A stretch of DNA of 64,000 bases, taken from Pseudomonas syringae (GTDB taxonomy: Bacteria; Pseudomonadota; Gammaproteobacteria; Pseudomonadales; Pseudomonadaceae). Where the stretch lies: positions 216,053 through 280,052 of the forward strand of contig NZ_LGSI01000051.1 of assembly GCF_001698815.1 (NCBI RefSeq), given 5' to 3'. Under the pieces are notes generated by a model. That model worked only from the letters and a program-made list of their open reading frames with translations, ran no database searches and was not told the origin of the DNA. Shown here one piece after another: positions 34,444-42,330 of the stretch (positions are counted from its first letter, which is position 1; each line of letters begins with the position of its first letter). Made by a program: the position numbers and the translations under genes.

Positions 34444-35502
34444 TTAGCGCTTACGTTCGGCCTCATACCGATCCAGCGTATCGCTGGCGATCTCGCGGCC
34501 CAGCGCGATGAGTTCCGGGGCTTTGTAGAACTCGAAGAACCGGCACACCCGCTTGGGGACGTTGATCAGGATGTCCGGCGGATAACCGGCGATCTTGTAT
34601 TGCGCCAGTGAGGTCTGCATGACTTCGAAACTCTGGTTGATCAGATCCAGCAGCGATGCCGGGCCGACGTTATCGATGATGATCGAACCAGTAGCAGATT
34701 TCGGCGCGCTCTCGCCTTGAGGAGCCGCCGCCGGTTGTTGCCCTTGCGGGTCGGCCGAATCTTCGCCCAGCCACGGGTTGGCAATCGTCGCGGCGCGGGC
34801 CTTGAGGCTGTCCTGCTCCAGACGCAGCACATCACCGCCCGCAGTATCCAGCTTGCGGCGGAACGGCAGGCGCGATCCAAGCGAGCTGATCAGGCTGTCG
34901 AAACGCTTTTTCACCGCTGGCGCCCGTTCGATGACCGGCAACTGGTAATGCCCCTGATTAGTGGAGTTCAGGTTCACCGCGACAATCAAATCACAATGGC
35001 TGGACACCACCGGCACAATCGGCAGCGGGTTAAGCAAGCCGCCGTCGACCAGCATGCGCCCATCCTGCATGACCGGCGTGAATAAACTGGGGATAGCCGC
35101 CGAGGCGCGCATGGCCTGATGCAGGCAACCTTCCTGAAACCAGATTTCCTGCTGGTTGGTCAGGTCGGTGGCCACCGCCGTGTAGGGAATGCGCAGGTCT
35201 TCGATATTGATTTCGCCGACGATTTCCCGGATCTGGCCGAAAACCTTCTCACCCCGAATGGCGCCGAGGCGAAAGCTGACGTCCACCAGTCGTAACACAT
35301 CCAGGTAATCCAGGCTCTCGATCCACGCGCGGTATTGCTGCAACTTGCCCGCCGCATAAATGCCGCCTACCACGGCACCCATGGAACATCCCGCAATACA
35401 CCCGATCTCGTAGCCACGGCGCTCCAATTCTTCGATGACGCCGATATGCGCGTAGCCGCGCGCGCCGCCGGAGCCGAGTACCAAAGCGATGCGTTTTTTC
35501 AT
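34444..35502 (-). CDS. patatin-like phospholipase (RssA-type)
   Basis: A 352-aa serine lipid acyl hydrolase. The oxyanion motif is GSGGARGYAHIGV near residues 9-21. The nucleophile Ser lies in GCSMGAVVGGIYAAG and the catalytic Asp in VDGGLLNPLP, making a Ser-Asp dyad. It has no signal peptide, so the protein is probably cytosolic. The C-terminal ~120 residues include an Ala/Pro/Gln-rich linker and a conserved DVLINVPKRVCRFFEFYKA-like tail. ATG 35502 has AGGAG 7 bases upstream; the open frame continues upstream without conservation. Substrate unknown. Confidence 0.88.
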   Translation of the reverse strand: MKKRIALVLGSGGARGYAHIGVIEELERRGYEIGCIAGCSMGAVVGGIYAAGKLQQYRAWIESLDYLDVLRLVDVSFRLGAIRGEKVFGQIREIVGEINIEDLRIPYTAVATDLTNQQEIWFQEGCLHQAMRASAAIPSLFTPVMQDGRMLVDGGLLNPLPIVPVVSSHCDLIVAVNLNSTNQGHYQLPVIERAPAVKKRFDSLISSLGSRLPFRRKLDTAGGDVLRLEQDSLKARAATIANPWLGEDSADPQGQQPAAAPQGESAPKSATGSIIIDNVGPASLLDLINQSFEVMQTSLAQYKIAGYPPDILINVPKRVCRFFEFYKAPELIALGREIASDTLDRYEAERKR

Positions 35503-35683
35503 GTCGGGCTCCTGAAGAGGATGGGTCTTACGCGCAAATAGGCATGATCGGGCTTCATGGGCAGCCTGGGAAGCGTTGTTGCGGACAAAAAAACAGTTAC
35601 TCTTGCTGCCCGGCGCCACGGCACTTTTAAACGCCCGGACCGTCCAAGTCGCACATTCGATTATTATTCCCGAGGTAACACCG

Positions 35684-35962
35684 ATGAAAGCCTGGATCTG
35701 CCTGCCATTATTAGCTCTGGTTTTAACAGGTTGCGCCGGCAAAACCGGGTACCGCGACAGCTGCGCCACGCAGCTGGACTCGGCCTGGCACGAGCTGGAC
35801 CTGGCCAAGGCTGAAGGCTTCGCCGGAACCGTCAGCTATTCCAAAGCCCTGTCCTTGTTGACCGGCGCCAAGACCCAGCAGCAATTCGAAGCCTTCGAAG
35901 GTTGCACCAGCAAGGCCGAGAAAGCACGCTTCTACATCCGTGAGTCCCGCGCGGGGCGATAA
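35684..35962 (+). CDS. small lipoprotein
   Basis: A 92-aa protein with a lipoprotein signal peptide: MKAWICLPLLALVLTGC, lipobox LTGC, acylation at Cys17. A mature domain of about 75 residues contains two more cysteines (RDSCATQ and FEGCTSK) that could form a disulphide. Conserved-looking text is AWHELDLAKAEGFAGTVSYSKALSLL and KAEKARFYIRESRAGR. GAGG lies 8 bases upstream of ATG 35684. It is conserved in Pseudomonas as far as I recall but of unknown function. A REPIN follows 25 bases later. Confidence 0.82.
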   Translation: MKAWICLPLLALVLTGCAGKTGYRDSCATQLDSAWHELDLAKAEGFAGTVSYSKALSLLTGAKTQQQFEAFEGCTSKAEKARFYIRESRAGR

Positions 35963-35986
35963 GTCTTTTCAGTTCGCTCCTTCACC

Positions 35987-36074
35987 GTAGGAGCGAATTT
36001 ATTCGCGAAGCAATGTTTCAGGCGCTGAATCTCTGTTGGATGTATCGGCCCTTCGCGAATAAATTCGCTCCTAC
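35987..36074. repeat. 88-bp REPIN, GTAGGAGCGAATTTATTCGC type
   Basis: Inverted pair GTAGGAGCGAATTTATTCGC ... GCGAATAAATTCGCTCCTAC. It lies between the lipoprotein and MoxR genes. The rest of the gap (36075-36248) shows no gene and probably holds the promoter of the MoxR cluster. Confidence 0.88.
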
Positions 36075-36248
36075 GGATTGGGATTTCACGCTTGGCTTTC
36101 CCCGCCGCACGGCCTGCCAACGCTTCATCTCCAAGCTTTTCCCTCCCCGCTCTGGCGAAACGACCTACGCTGACCTTAAAGTGGCTACATATGTTGCGTC
36201 GTTCGCAAGCCAATGGGTCAGAGGCAGTCGCCTGGAGAGTGTTTTTCT

Positions 36249-37166
36249 ATGGGCAGGAAACTCGATGAGTGCCTCAACGCCATCAATGAGGTGGTGCTAG
36301 GCAAGGAACCGCAAGTCCGACTGGCCATGACGTGCCTGCTCGGCGGTGGTCATTTATTGATCGAAGATTTGCCCGGCATGGGCAAGACCACGCTCAGCCA
36401 TACGTTGGCCAAGGTGTTGGGCTTAAGCTTTCAGCGCATTCAATTCACCTCTGATCTGCTGCCGGGCGATATTCTCGGCACATCGGTATTTGATCGCGAC
36501 AGTGGGCAGTTCACCTTTCATCCAGGACCGATCTTTGCCGAACTGGTGCTGGCCGACGAAATCAATCGCGCCACGCCAAAAAGCCAGAGCGCCTTGCTCG
36601 AAGCCATGGAAGAAGGGCAGGTGACCATCGAAGGCGCCACGCGACTGCTGCCCGATCCTTTTTTTGTGATTGCGACCCAGAACCCGTTCAGCCAGGGCGG
36701 CACCTTCGCCTTGCCCGAATCGCAACTCGATCGCTTCCTGATGCGGCTCTCCCTGGGTTATCCCGCCAAATCGGCGGAAAAAGCCTTGCTTATGGGCGAA
36801 TCGCGTCGTGATTTGCTGCCGCGCCTGCAACCGCTGCTCAACCATGCCGAGCTGGCGTTGTTGCAGGCTCAGGCGCGGCAAGTACGGGCCAGCGATGCGT
36901 TGGTGGATTACGTGCTGCGGCTGGTGGACGCCACGCGCAGTCAGCCGCAATTCGCCTACGGGCTTTCTCCCCGCGCGAGTCTGGCGATTCTGTCGGCGGC
37001 ACGGGCCTGGGCGCTGTTGATCGGTCGCGACTATGTGATCCCCGAAGATGTGCAGGCCGTGCTGCCCTCGGTCGTTGGCCACCGTTTGCGCGAGCGATCC
37101 GAATCGACCGGGCATGGCAGCGGGGCGCTGGTCCAGTGGCTATTGCGCGAGGTGCCGGTGCTTTGA
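36249..37166 (+). CDS. MoxR family AAA+ ATPase
   Basis: A 305-aa AAA+ protein. Walker A is LLIEDLPGMGKTTLSHTLAK, Walker B is LVLADEINRATPKSQSALLEAME, sensor 1 is FFVIATQNP, and the arginine-finger/lid region includes YGLSPRASLAILSAARAWA. MoxR ATPases act as chaperone-like remodelling factors, usually with the DUF58/VWA proteins encoded beside them. ATG 36249 has GGAGAG about 10 bases upstream; the ATG at 36213 lies before that site. It overlaps the DUF58 gene by 4 bp. The three genes match PA2875-PA2873 in PAO1. Confidence 0.93.
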   Translation: MGRKLDECLNAINEVVLGKEPQVRLAMTCLLGGGHLLIEDLPGMGKTTLSHTLAKVLGLSFQRIQFTSDLLPGDILGTSVFDRDSGQFTFHPGPIFAELVLADEINRATPKSQSALLEAMEEGQVTIEGATRLLPDPFFVIATQNPFSQGGTFALPESQLDRFLMRLSLGYPAKSAEKALLMGESRRDLLPRLQPLLNHAELALLQAQARQVRASDALVDYVLRLVDATRSQPQFAYGLSPRASLAILSAARAWALLIGRDYVIPEDVQAVLPSVVGHRLRERSESTGHGSGALVQWLLREVPVL

Positions 37167-38119
37167 TCGAACAGCTCAAACCGATCTGGCAACGCTGGTT
37201 GTCCCGGCGAATTCCCCCGGCGCCACGCGTCACCCTTGATCACCGGCGCATCTTCATCATGCCCACGCGCACCGGGGGTACGTTCGCGCTGGTGCTGTTT
37301 TTGATGCTGCTGGTCGCCATCAACTACCAGAACAGTCTGGCGTATGGCCTGACGTTCCTGCTGATGTCCATGAGTGTGCTGGGTATTTTGCACACCTACC
37401 GCAACGTCAGCGGGCTGATGCTCAGCGCCGGAGTGGCACGCTCGGTGTTCGTCGGTGAAGCCGTGCATTTGCGCTTGCGTCTGGAAAGCGCCGGGCACAG
37501 CCGGCAGGCCATTGCCGTGGGCTGGGACGCCAGCCAGTTGCAGAAAGTCGATGTCATGGCCGACGGCCTTGTCGAGATTGAGCTGACCTTGCCTGCGGAA
37601 AATCGCGGTTGGTTGCGCGCGCCGCGACTGCGGGTCGAAAGCGTATTCCCCTTGAGCCTGCTGCGCGCGTGGAGCTGGCTTGACCTGGAACAGACTGCGT
37701 TGGTTTTTCCTCGACCGATTGGCGGGGCGATGCCGCTGCTCAAGGGCGTTCAGCCTCACGCCGACGATGAGGGCGAAGCGACCCAGCGGCCGGGCGTGGA
37801 TGATTATCACGGCCTGCGGCCTTATCAGCCTGGCGACAATCGTCGGCGCATGCACTGGAAAGCCTGGTCCCGTGGGCAAGGTCTGCTGGTCAAGGATTTC
37901 ACTGACTTGAGCGGCCACGACCTGTGCCTGGATTTCATGGCGCTGGGCGGTGATATCGAAGATCGTCTGTCGCGGCTGTGCTATTGGGTGGTGATCCTGT
38001 CCCAACGTCATCAGCCGTTTGCGTTGCGCTTGCCGGGATTTTTCTCACCGCCGGACAGTGGCGAAGTGCACCGCGAAACCTGCCTGCGCGCCCTCGCGCT
38101 GTACGGTAGTCAGTCATGA
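37163..38119 (+). CDS. DUF58 domain-containing membrane protein
   Basis: A 318-aa protein. Two close membrane helices lie at about residues 37-75 (GTFALVLFLMLLVAI...LTFLLMSMSVLGIL). A beta-rich domain follows, and then the DUF58 core RPGVDDYHGLRPYQPGDNR with RMHWKAWSRGQGLLVKDF, where a VWA-like fold begins. I chose TTG 37163, which overlaps the MoxR stop (TTGA); no ATG is available before the conserved region. It overlaps the tgpA start by ATGA. It is expected to act with the MoxR ATPase and TgpA. Confidence 0.88.
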   Translation: MIEQLKPIWQRWLSRRIPPAPRVTLDHRRIFIMPTRTGGTFALVLFLMLLVAINYQNSLAYGLTFLLMSMSVLGILHTYRNVSGLMLSAGVARSVFVGEAVHLRLRLESAGHSRQAIAVGWDASQLQKVDVMADGLVEIELTLPAENRGWLRAPRLRVESVFPLSLLRAWSWLDLEQTALVFPRPIGGAMPLLKGVQPHADDEGEATQRPGVDDYHGLRPYQPGDNRRRMHWKAWSRGQGLLVKDFTDLSGHDLCLDFMALGGDIEDRLSRLCYWVVILSQRHQPFALRLPGFFSPPDSGEVHRETCLRALALYGSQS

Positions 38120-40119
38120 GCGCAGATTCCGGCCTGAGCCTGCCTATTCCTCGGGGCAGCCTGATGTGGTTGCTGCTGGCGCAGGCGTTGGTGATCGTGC
38201 CGTTCATTACCCACGTGCCCTGGTCGATTCTGGGGTTGTGGCTGGCGTGCAGCCTGTGGCGCGTGCAGATTTTCCGCATGCGTGTCCGGCCTCCCGGCAC
38301 CTGGGTCAAGTCGGGCTTGCTGGTGGGCACGGCGGGCGGCGTGTATCTGGCCCGAGGCAGTCTGGTCGGACTGGATGCCGGCGCGGCGCTGCTGATCGCC
38401 GCGTTCATCCTGAAGATGCTGGAAATGCACACTCGTCGTGATGCGCTGGTACTGATCTTTCTCGGCTTTTTCTGCGTGGTGGTGGGTTATCTGTTTGAAG
38501 ACAGCCTGCTGTGGGCGGCATTTACGCTGTTGCCGGTCAGTACGCTGCTGGCAGCCTTGATCGGTTTGCAGCAGACCGATGCGCCGGGCAACCCCGCCAA
38601 TAGCCTCAAGCTGGCGCTCAAGTTGTTACTGCAAGCAGTGCCCTTGATGCTGGTGTTGTTTTTGTTTTTCCCCCGGCTGGAGCCGCTGTGGTCGTTGCCG
38701 CAACCGAGCAACAAGGCGCTGACCGGGCTTTCCGACAGCATGGCACCGGGGGATATCGCCGAACTGAGCAAATCCGCCGCGCTGGTCTTTCGTGCCAGTT
38801 TCGACGGCGCGATACCGGCGCGCAATCAGTTGTACTGGCGCTCGTTGACCCTTGAGCAGTTCGACGGTCGGCGCTGGTCCCAGGCCGGGCGCGCGCAAAC
38901 GGTACAGCTACCGCAATGGCAAAAACATGGCGAAACCGTAAATTACAGCATCGTCATGGAGCCCAGCGGGCGTCCCTGGCTGTCGACCCTGGACGTCGGC
39001 GAGACCAGCCTGCCGGACGTGCGCCAGATGAGTGACTTCCGCCTGCAACGGCGGCGGCCGGTGGAGCAGTCGTTGCTGTACAGCGTCAGTTCCTGGCCCG
39101 ACGCTACCCGCGATGGGCAACTCAGCGAAAATATCCAGCGGCAGGATTTGCAACTTCCGCCCAAGGGCAATCCCCAGGCGCGGCAATGGGCCAGCGATCT
39201 GCTGCGCAACCATCCCAAACCCGACGCGCTGGTTGACGCCATGCTCGGTTACTTCAGCCGTGAGTCTTTTCATTACACCCTCAAGCCGCCGACGCTGGGG
39301 CCGGAGAGCATCGACAGTTTTCTGTTCGACAGTCGCCGTGGGTTCTGTGCCCATTACGCCGGTGCCATGACCTTCGTGCTGCGCGCGGCAGGGATTCCGG
39401 CGCGGGTAGTGGCGGGCTATCAGGGCGGCGAACTGAATCCCGACGGCAATTACCTGACCGTGCGCCAGTTCGACGCGCACGCGTGGGTCGAATACTGGCA
39501 GCCGGGCATTGGCTGGCGCAGCGTTGATCCGACCGCAGCGGTGGCGCCGCAACGTATCGAACAGGGGCTTGAGCAGGCGCTGGCCGCCGACGAGGCGTTT
39601 CTCGAAGATTCGCCCATGTCGGCGCTGCGCTATCGCAACGTGCCGTGGATCAATGGTCTGCGCTTGAGTTGGGATAATTTGAACTACGGCTGGCAGCGTT
39701 GGGTCCTTGGGTATCAAGGGCAACAGCAGCTGCAAGTGTTCAATCGCTGGTTCTCCGGTCTGGAAGCTCCGGCGTTTATTGGCGCGGCCGGATTGGTGCT
39801 GGCGTTGGCTGCGCTGTGGATTTTCAAGCCATGGCAGCGTGAAAGCGACTCGCAACTGCGTCTGTTCAACGCGTTCGAGCGCTTGCTGGCGCGGCGTGGA
39901 TTACGGCGCATGCCCGGCGAAGGGGTGCAGGAATTCGCGCGGCGTGCCGGGTTGTCGCTTCCCGAACACGCGGAGCTGATCGAAGCCTTCTGCGAGGAGT
40001 TTCAGGCGCTGCGCTACGCGGGCCGTACGGCCTCGTCCGCTGAGCTGCGTCGCTGTTTGAAACGTTTGCGGCGTCGTTTACCCTGGCGTCTGTCGGCGGC
40101 CAAGGGTATCAGTGAGTAA
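38116..40119 (+). CDS. tgpA: transglutaminase-like membrane protein TgpA
   Basis: A 667-aa inner-membrane protein. About five or six helices lie in residues 15-200, a periplasmic transglutaminase-like domain follows, a helix lies near 560-580, and a cytoplasmic DUF4129-like tail ends the protein. The catalytic triad is visible as Cys411 (RRGFCAHYAGAMTFVLRAAG), His455 (FDAHAWVEYW) and Asp471 (RSVDPTAAVAPQR). The P. aeruginosa orthologue PA2873 is reported essential for viability. It is coupled by 4-bp overlaps to MoxR and DUF58. The physiological substrate is not established. Confidence 0.93.
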   Translation: MSADSGLSLPIPRGSLMWLLLAQALVIVPFITHVPWSILGLWLACSLWRVQIFRMRVRPPGTWVKSGLLVGTAGGVYLARGSLVGLDAGAALLIAAFILKMLEMHTRRDALVLIFLGFFCVVVGYLFEDSLLWAAFTLLPVSTLLAALIGLQQTDAPGNPANSLKLALKLLLQAVPLMLVLFLFFPRLEPLWSLPQPSNKALTGLSDSMAPGDIAELSKSAALVFRASFDGAIPARNQLYWRSLTLEQFDGRRWSQAGRAQTVQLPQWQKHGETVNYSIVMEPSGRPWLSTLDVGETSLPDVRQMSDFRLQRRRPVEQSLLYSVSSWPDATRDGQLSENIQRQDLQLPPKGNPQARQWASDLLRNHPKPDALVDAMLGYFSRESFHYTLKPPTLGPESIDSFLFDSRRGFCAHYAGAMTFVLRAAGIPARVVAGYQGGELNPDGNYLTVRQFDAHAWVEYWQPGIGWRSVDPTAAVAPQRIEQGLEQALAADEAFLEDSPMSALRYRNVPWINGLRLSWDNLNYGWQRWVLGYQGQQQLQVFNRWFSGLEAPAFIGAAGLVLALAALWIFKPWQRESDSQLRLFNAFERLLARRGLRRMPGEGVQEFARRAGLSLPEHAELIEAFCEEFQALRYAGRTASSAELRRCLKRLRRRLPWRLSAAKGISE

Positions 40120-40138
40120 ACCGAATAAGGATCAAGAT

Positions 40139-40912
40139 ATGTCATCGATGGTCGACCATCTGGTCGCGGAGATTTTAACCCTCGACATCAAATTGCTTGC
40201 CTGCCATGCGCGACTTACGGCTTCCACCGATAGCGAAGCGCTGCATGATTTGCGTACCACGGTGCGTCGGCTACGCAGCCTGCTGCGCCCGTTGCGCGGA
40301 CTGTCGGGTGTCGAGCAGCTGGAAGAGGCGGCCAGAGCGGTAGGCCAATTGACCACGCCGCTGCGGGACATGGAAGTGCTGGCCGCACACCTCGCCGAAC
40401 TGGGCATGACCGAAGCGGCGCGCTGGCGTACTGATCAAGTCAGCCAGGCTTATCAGCGCGTGGCTGAATCGACGGAGCTCAATCGACTGTTTGGCATGCT
40501 TGATCAATTTCCGGGTTTCATTCGCGTCCAGCAGCGCCAGAAGCTGTTGCGTGGCTTGCGCCAAAGCATCGAAAAGCGCATCGACAAACAATGGAAAAAG
40601 CTCAGCGAAGCCATGGCCGATCCTGCCCATGACCGACATCGTTTGCGTTTGCTGATCAAACGGGTCCGCTACGCCGCTGAAGCTTACCCGCAACTCAGTC
40701 ATCAATCGGCCAAGACCCAGGCGCGCCTGAAGGATGCTCAAGGGACATTGGGCAACTGGCACGATCACCTGCAATGGCTCGCGCAGGCCGGGCAGCAACG
40801 GGATCTGGCACCCTGCATTGCCGGTTGGCATCTGGGCATCGTGCGCGCGGAGAAGAAGGCCGACGTATCACTCAAACGTCTGGCGAAGGCGTGCTTCAAC
40901 GGCAAGTCTTGA
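40139..40912 (+). CDS. CHAD domain protein
   Basis: A 257-aa all-helical CHAD domain protein, with the conserved basic/His pattern EALHDLRTTVRRLRSLLRPLRG and a second half RHRLRLLIKRVRYAAEAYP. CHAD domains bind inorganic polyphosphate and are often found at polyphosphate granules. The basic helices here are consistent with that. ATG 40139 has AAGG about 8 bases upstream; a GTG at 40112 overlapping the tgpA end is the longer alternative. It is likely cotranscribed with the tgpA cluster. Confidence 0.87.
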   Translation: MSSMVDHLVAEILTLDIKLLACHARLTASTDSEALHDLRTTVRRLRSLLRPLRGLSGVEQLEEAARAVGQLTTPLRDMEVLAAHLAELGMTEAARWRTDQVSQAYQRVAESTELNRLFGMLDQFPGFIRVQQRQKLLRGLRQSIEKRIDKQWKKLSEAMADPAHDRHRLRLLIKRVRYAAEAYPQLSHQSAKTQARLKDAQGTLGNWHDHLQWLAQAGQQRDLAPCIAGWHLGIVRAEKKADVSLKRLAKACFNGKS

Positions 40913-41036
40913 ATGGCTGTTGACTGACCTCTTTTGCAATCACCCCGCAGAAATGGCGGATATGGAGCCTGCACGCCGATCAACAGCTGGTTAAGATCGT
41001 TGCAGATTTTCAGATCCTTCATTTTTGGTGGTGCGC

Positions 41037-41831
41037 ATGAACTTTTCCGAGTTGGTCAACGCAGTCAACGATAACCCGCTGTCTGTCACGATCCCGGCCG
41101 AGTGGGGGCAGGGAAGGGCGTGTTTTGGTGGCCTGATGGCCGCTTTGCAATACGAAGCCATGCGCGCCAGGGTCCCGGAAAACCGGCCAGTACGCTCCCT
41201 GGCAATCACCTTCGTCGGGCCTGCGGAGCCGGATGTGCCGATTTCGCTCGAAGTCGAAGTCCTGCGCGAAGGCAAGGCGGTCAGCCAGGTGCTGGGTCGC
41301 GCCATGCAAAACGGCCAGGTCATGACGCTGATGCAAGGCAGCTTCGGCGCGCCGCGGGAGTCGGTGATTGCCGTGCAGGCCGATCCGGCACCGAGCCTGA
41401 AACCCTTCGCAGAATGCCCTCAGCTGCCCTTTATCAGCGGCGTGATGCCTGAGTATTTGCGCTTTATGGACATGCGTTGGGGCTTGGGCGGGATGCCATT
41501 CAGCAACACGCCTTCGCCTGCCATCGGCGGGTATGTGCGCTTTCGCGAGGTCGAAGAAGGGCGGCTCACCGAGGCGCATCTGTTGGCCCTGGTCGACACC
41601 TGGCCGCCAGCGCTGCTGCCGCATTTGAGCAAACCGGCCCCGGGCAGTTCGCTGACCTGGACCATCGAATTCGTCCAGCCGCTACCGCAGTTGAGCATTC
41701 ATGACTGGTGCACGTATCGCGCGGTGATCGAACATGCCCGCGATGGCTACGGCCACACTGCCGCAATGCTCTGGTCGCCAGCCGGGGAGCTGGTGGCGAT
41801 CAGTCGGCAGACGGTGACGGTGTTTGGGTAG
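41037..41831 (+). CDS. acyl-CoA thioesterase, TesB-like double-hotdog
   Basis: A 264-aa protein with two hotdog halves. The N-terminal half has WGQGRACFGGLMAALQYEAM and ITFVGPAEPDVPISLEVEVLREGKAVSQVLGRAMQ. The C-terminal half has SLTWTIEFVQPLPQ and YRAVIEHARDGYGHTAAMLWSPAGELVAISRQTV. The terminal DGxG...LW.P.GELVA..RQ motif is typical of the family (TesB/DUF4442-like, COG1607 relatives). The start is ATG 41037; ATG 41025 is possible. Substrate unknown. Confidence 0.85.
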   Translation: MNFSELVNAVNDNPLSVTIPAEWGQGRACFGGLMAALQYEAMRARVPENRPVRSLAITFVGPAEPDVPISLEVEVLREGKAVSQVLGRAMQNGQVMTLMQGSFGAPRESVIAVQADPAPSLKPFAECPQLPFISGVMPEYLRFMDMRWGLGGMPFSNTPSPAIGGYVRFREVEEGRLTEAHLLALVDTWPPALLPHLSKPAPGSSLTWTIEFVQPLPQLSIHDWCTYRAVIEHARDGYGHTAAMLWSPAGELVAISRQTVTVFG

Positions 41832-41864
41832 GAGACTCGTTGAGGCGAGGGCGCGCGCTCGTGT

Positions 41865-41997
41865 GTAGGAGGGAATTTATTCCCGAAGGCGTTGCAGCGG
41901 GCGCAGCAGATAGATCGCCTGCCACAAAGCCTTCGCGGGCAAGCCTAGCTCCAACGGGCCTGCTGCCAATACCTTCCCGGATGAATCCGGTCCCACG
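41865..41997. repeat. composite REP cluster (three different REP units)
   Basis: A hybrid pair with left arm GTAGGAGGGAATTTATTCCC and right arm TTCGCGGGCAAGCCTAGCTC (41865-41955), followed by a half unit CCCGGATGAATCCGGTCCCAC (41976-41997; written as one degenerate palindrome). The arms come from different REP families, which suggests successive insertions or recombination between elements. Confidence 0.72.
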
Positions 41998-42010
41998 GGA
42001 TTCAAACCAT

Positions 42011-42226
42011 TCAACCCCCGTGCCGCTGAATCCCCAACCCGGCAATCAAACCGATCACGCCAATTGCCAGTGACGAAAAGCTGCAGGAAATCAGGCCGTC
42101 GACGATCAGCAGCGCCGCAAGGATAAACAGCGGCCGTGCGAGGACATTCAGCACAAGGTTGGCTGGAGGGCGGTGATTATCGGCGTGCCATTGCCACGTG
42201 TGGAGATTGGAAAGTCGCTTGGCCAT
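42011..42226 (-). CDS. small hypothetical membrane protein
   Basis: A 71-aa protein. A polar N-terminus (MAKRLSNLHTWQWHADNHRP) precedes two hydrophobic segments (about 28-46 and 53-65, VIGLIAGLGIQ). ATG 42226 has GAGGAC about 9 bases upstream on the minus strand, while the longer in-frame start at 42298 has none. I do not recognise the family. Codon use looks like its neighbours. It lies between the thioesterase and chemoreceptor genes. Confidence 0.6.
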   Translation of the reverse strand: MAKRLSNLHTWQWHADNHRPPANLVLNVLARPLFILAALLIVDGLISCSFSSLAIGVIGLIAGLGIQRHGG

Positions 42227-42330
42227 TACTGCTGTCCTCTTCACTGCATCAAATCGATACCTGAAGAGTAGGCCTGACTCGCGAATGCAGCGAATCAAGC
42301 CTGACTATCGGTGCAATAGGGTCGTTGCCG

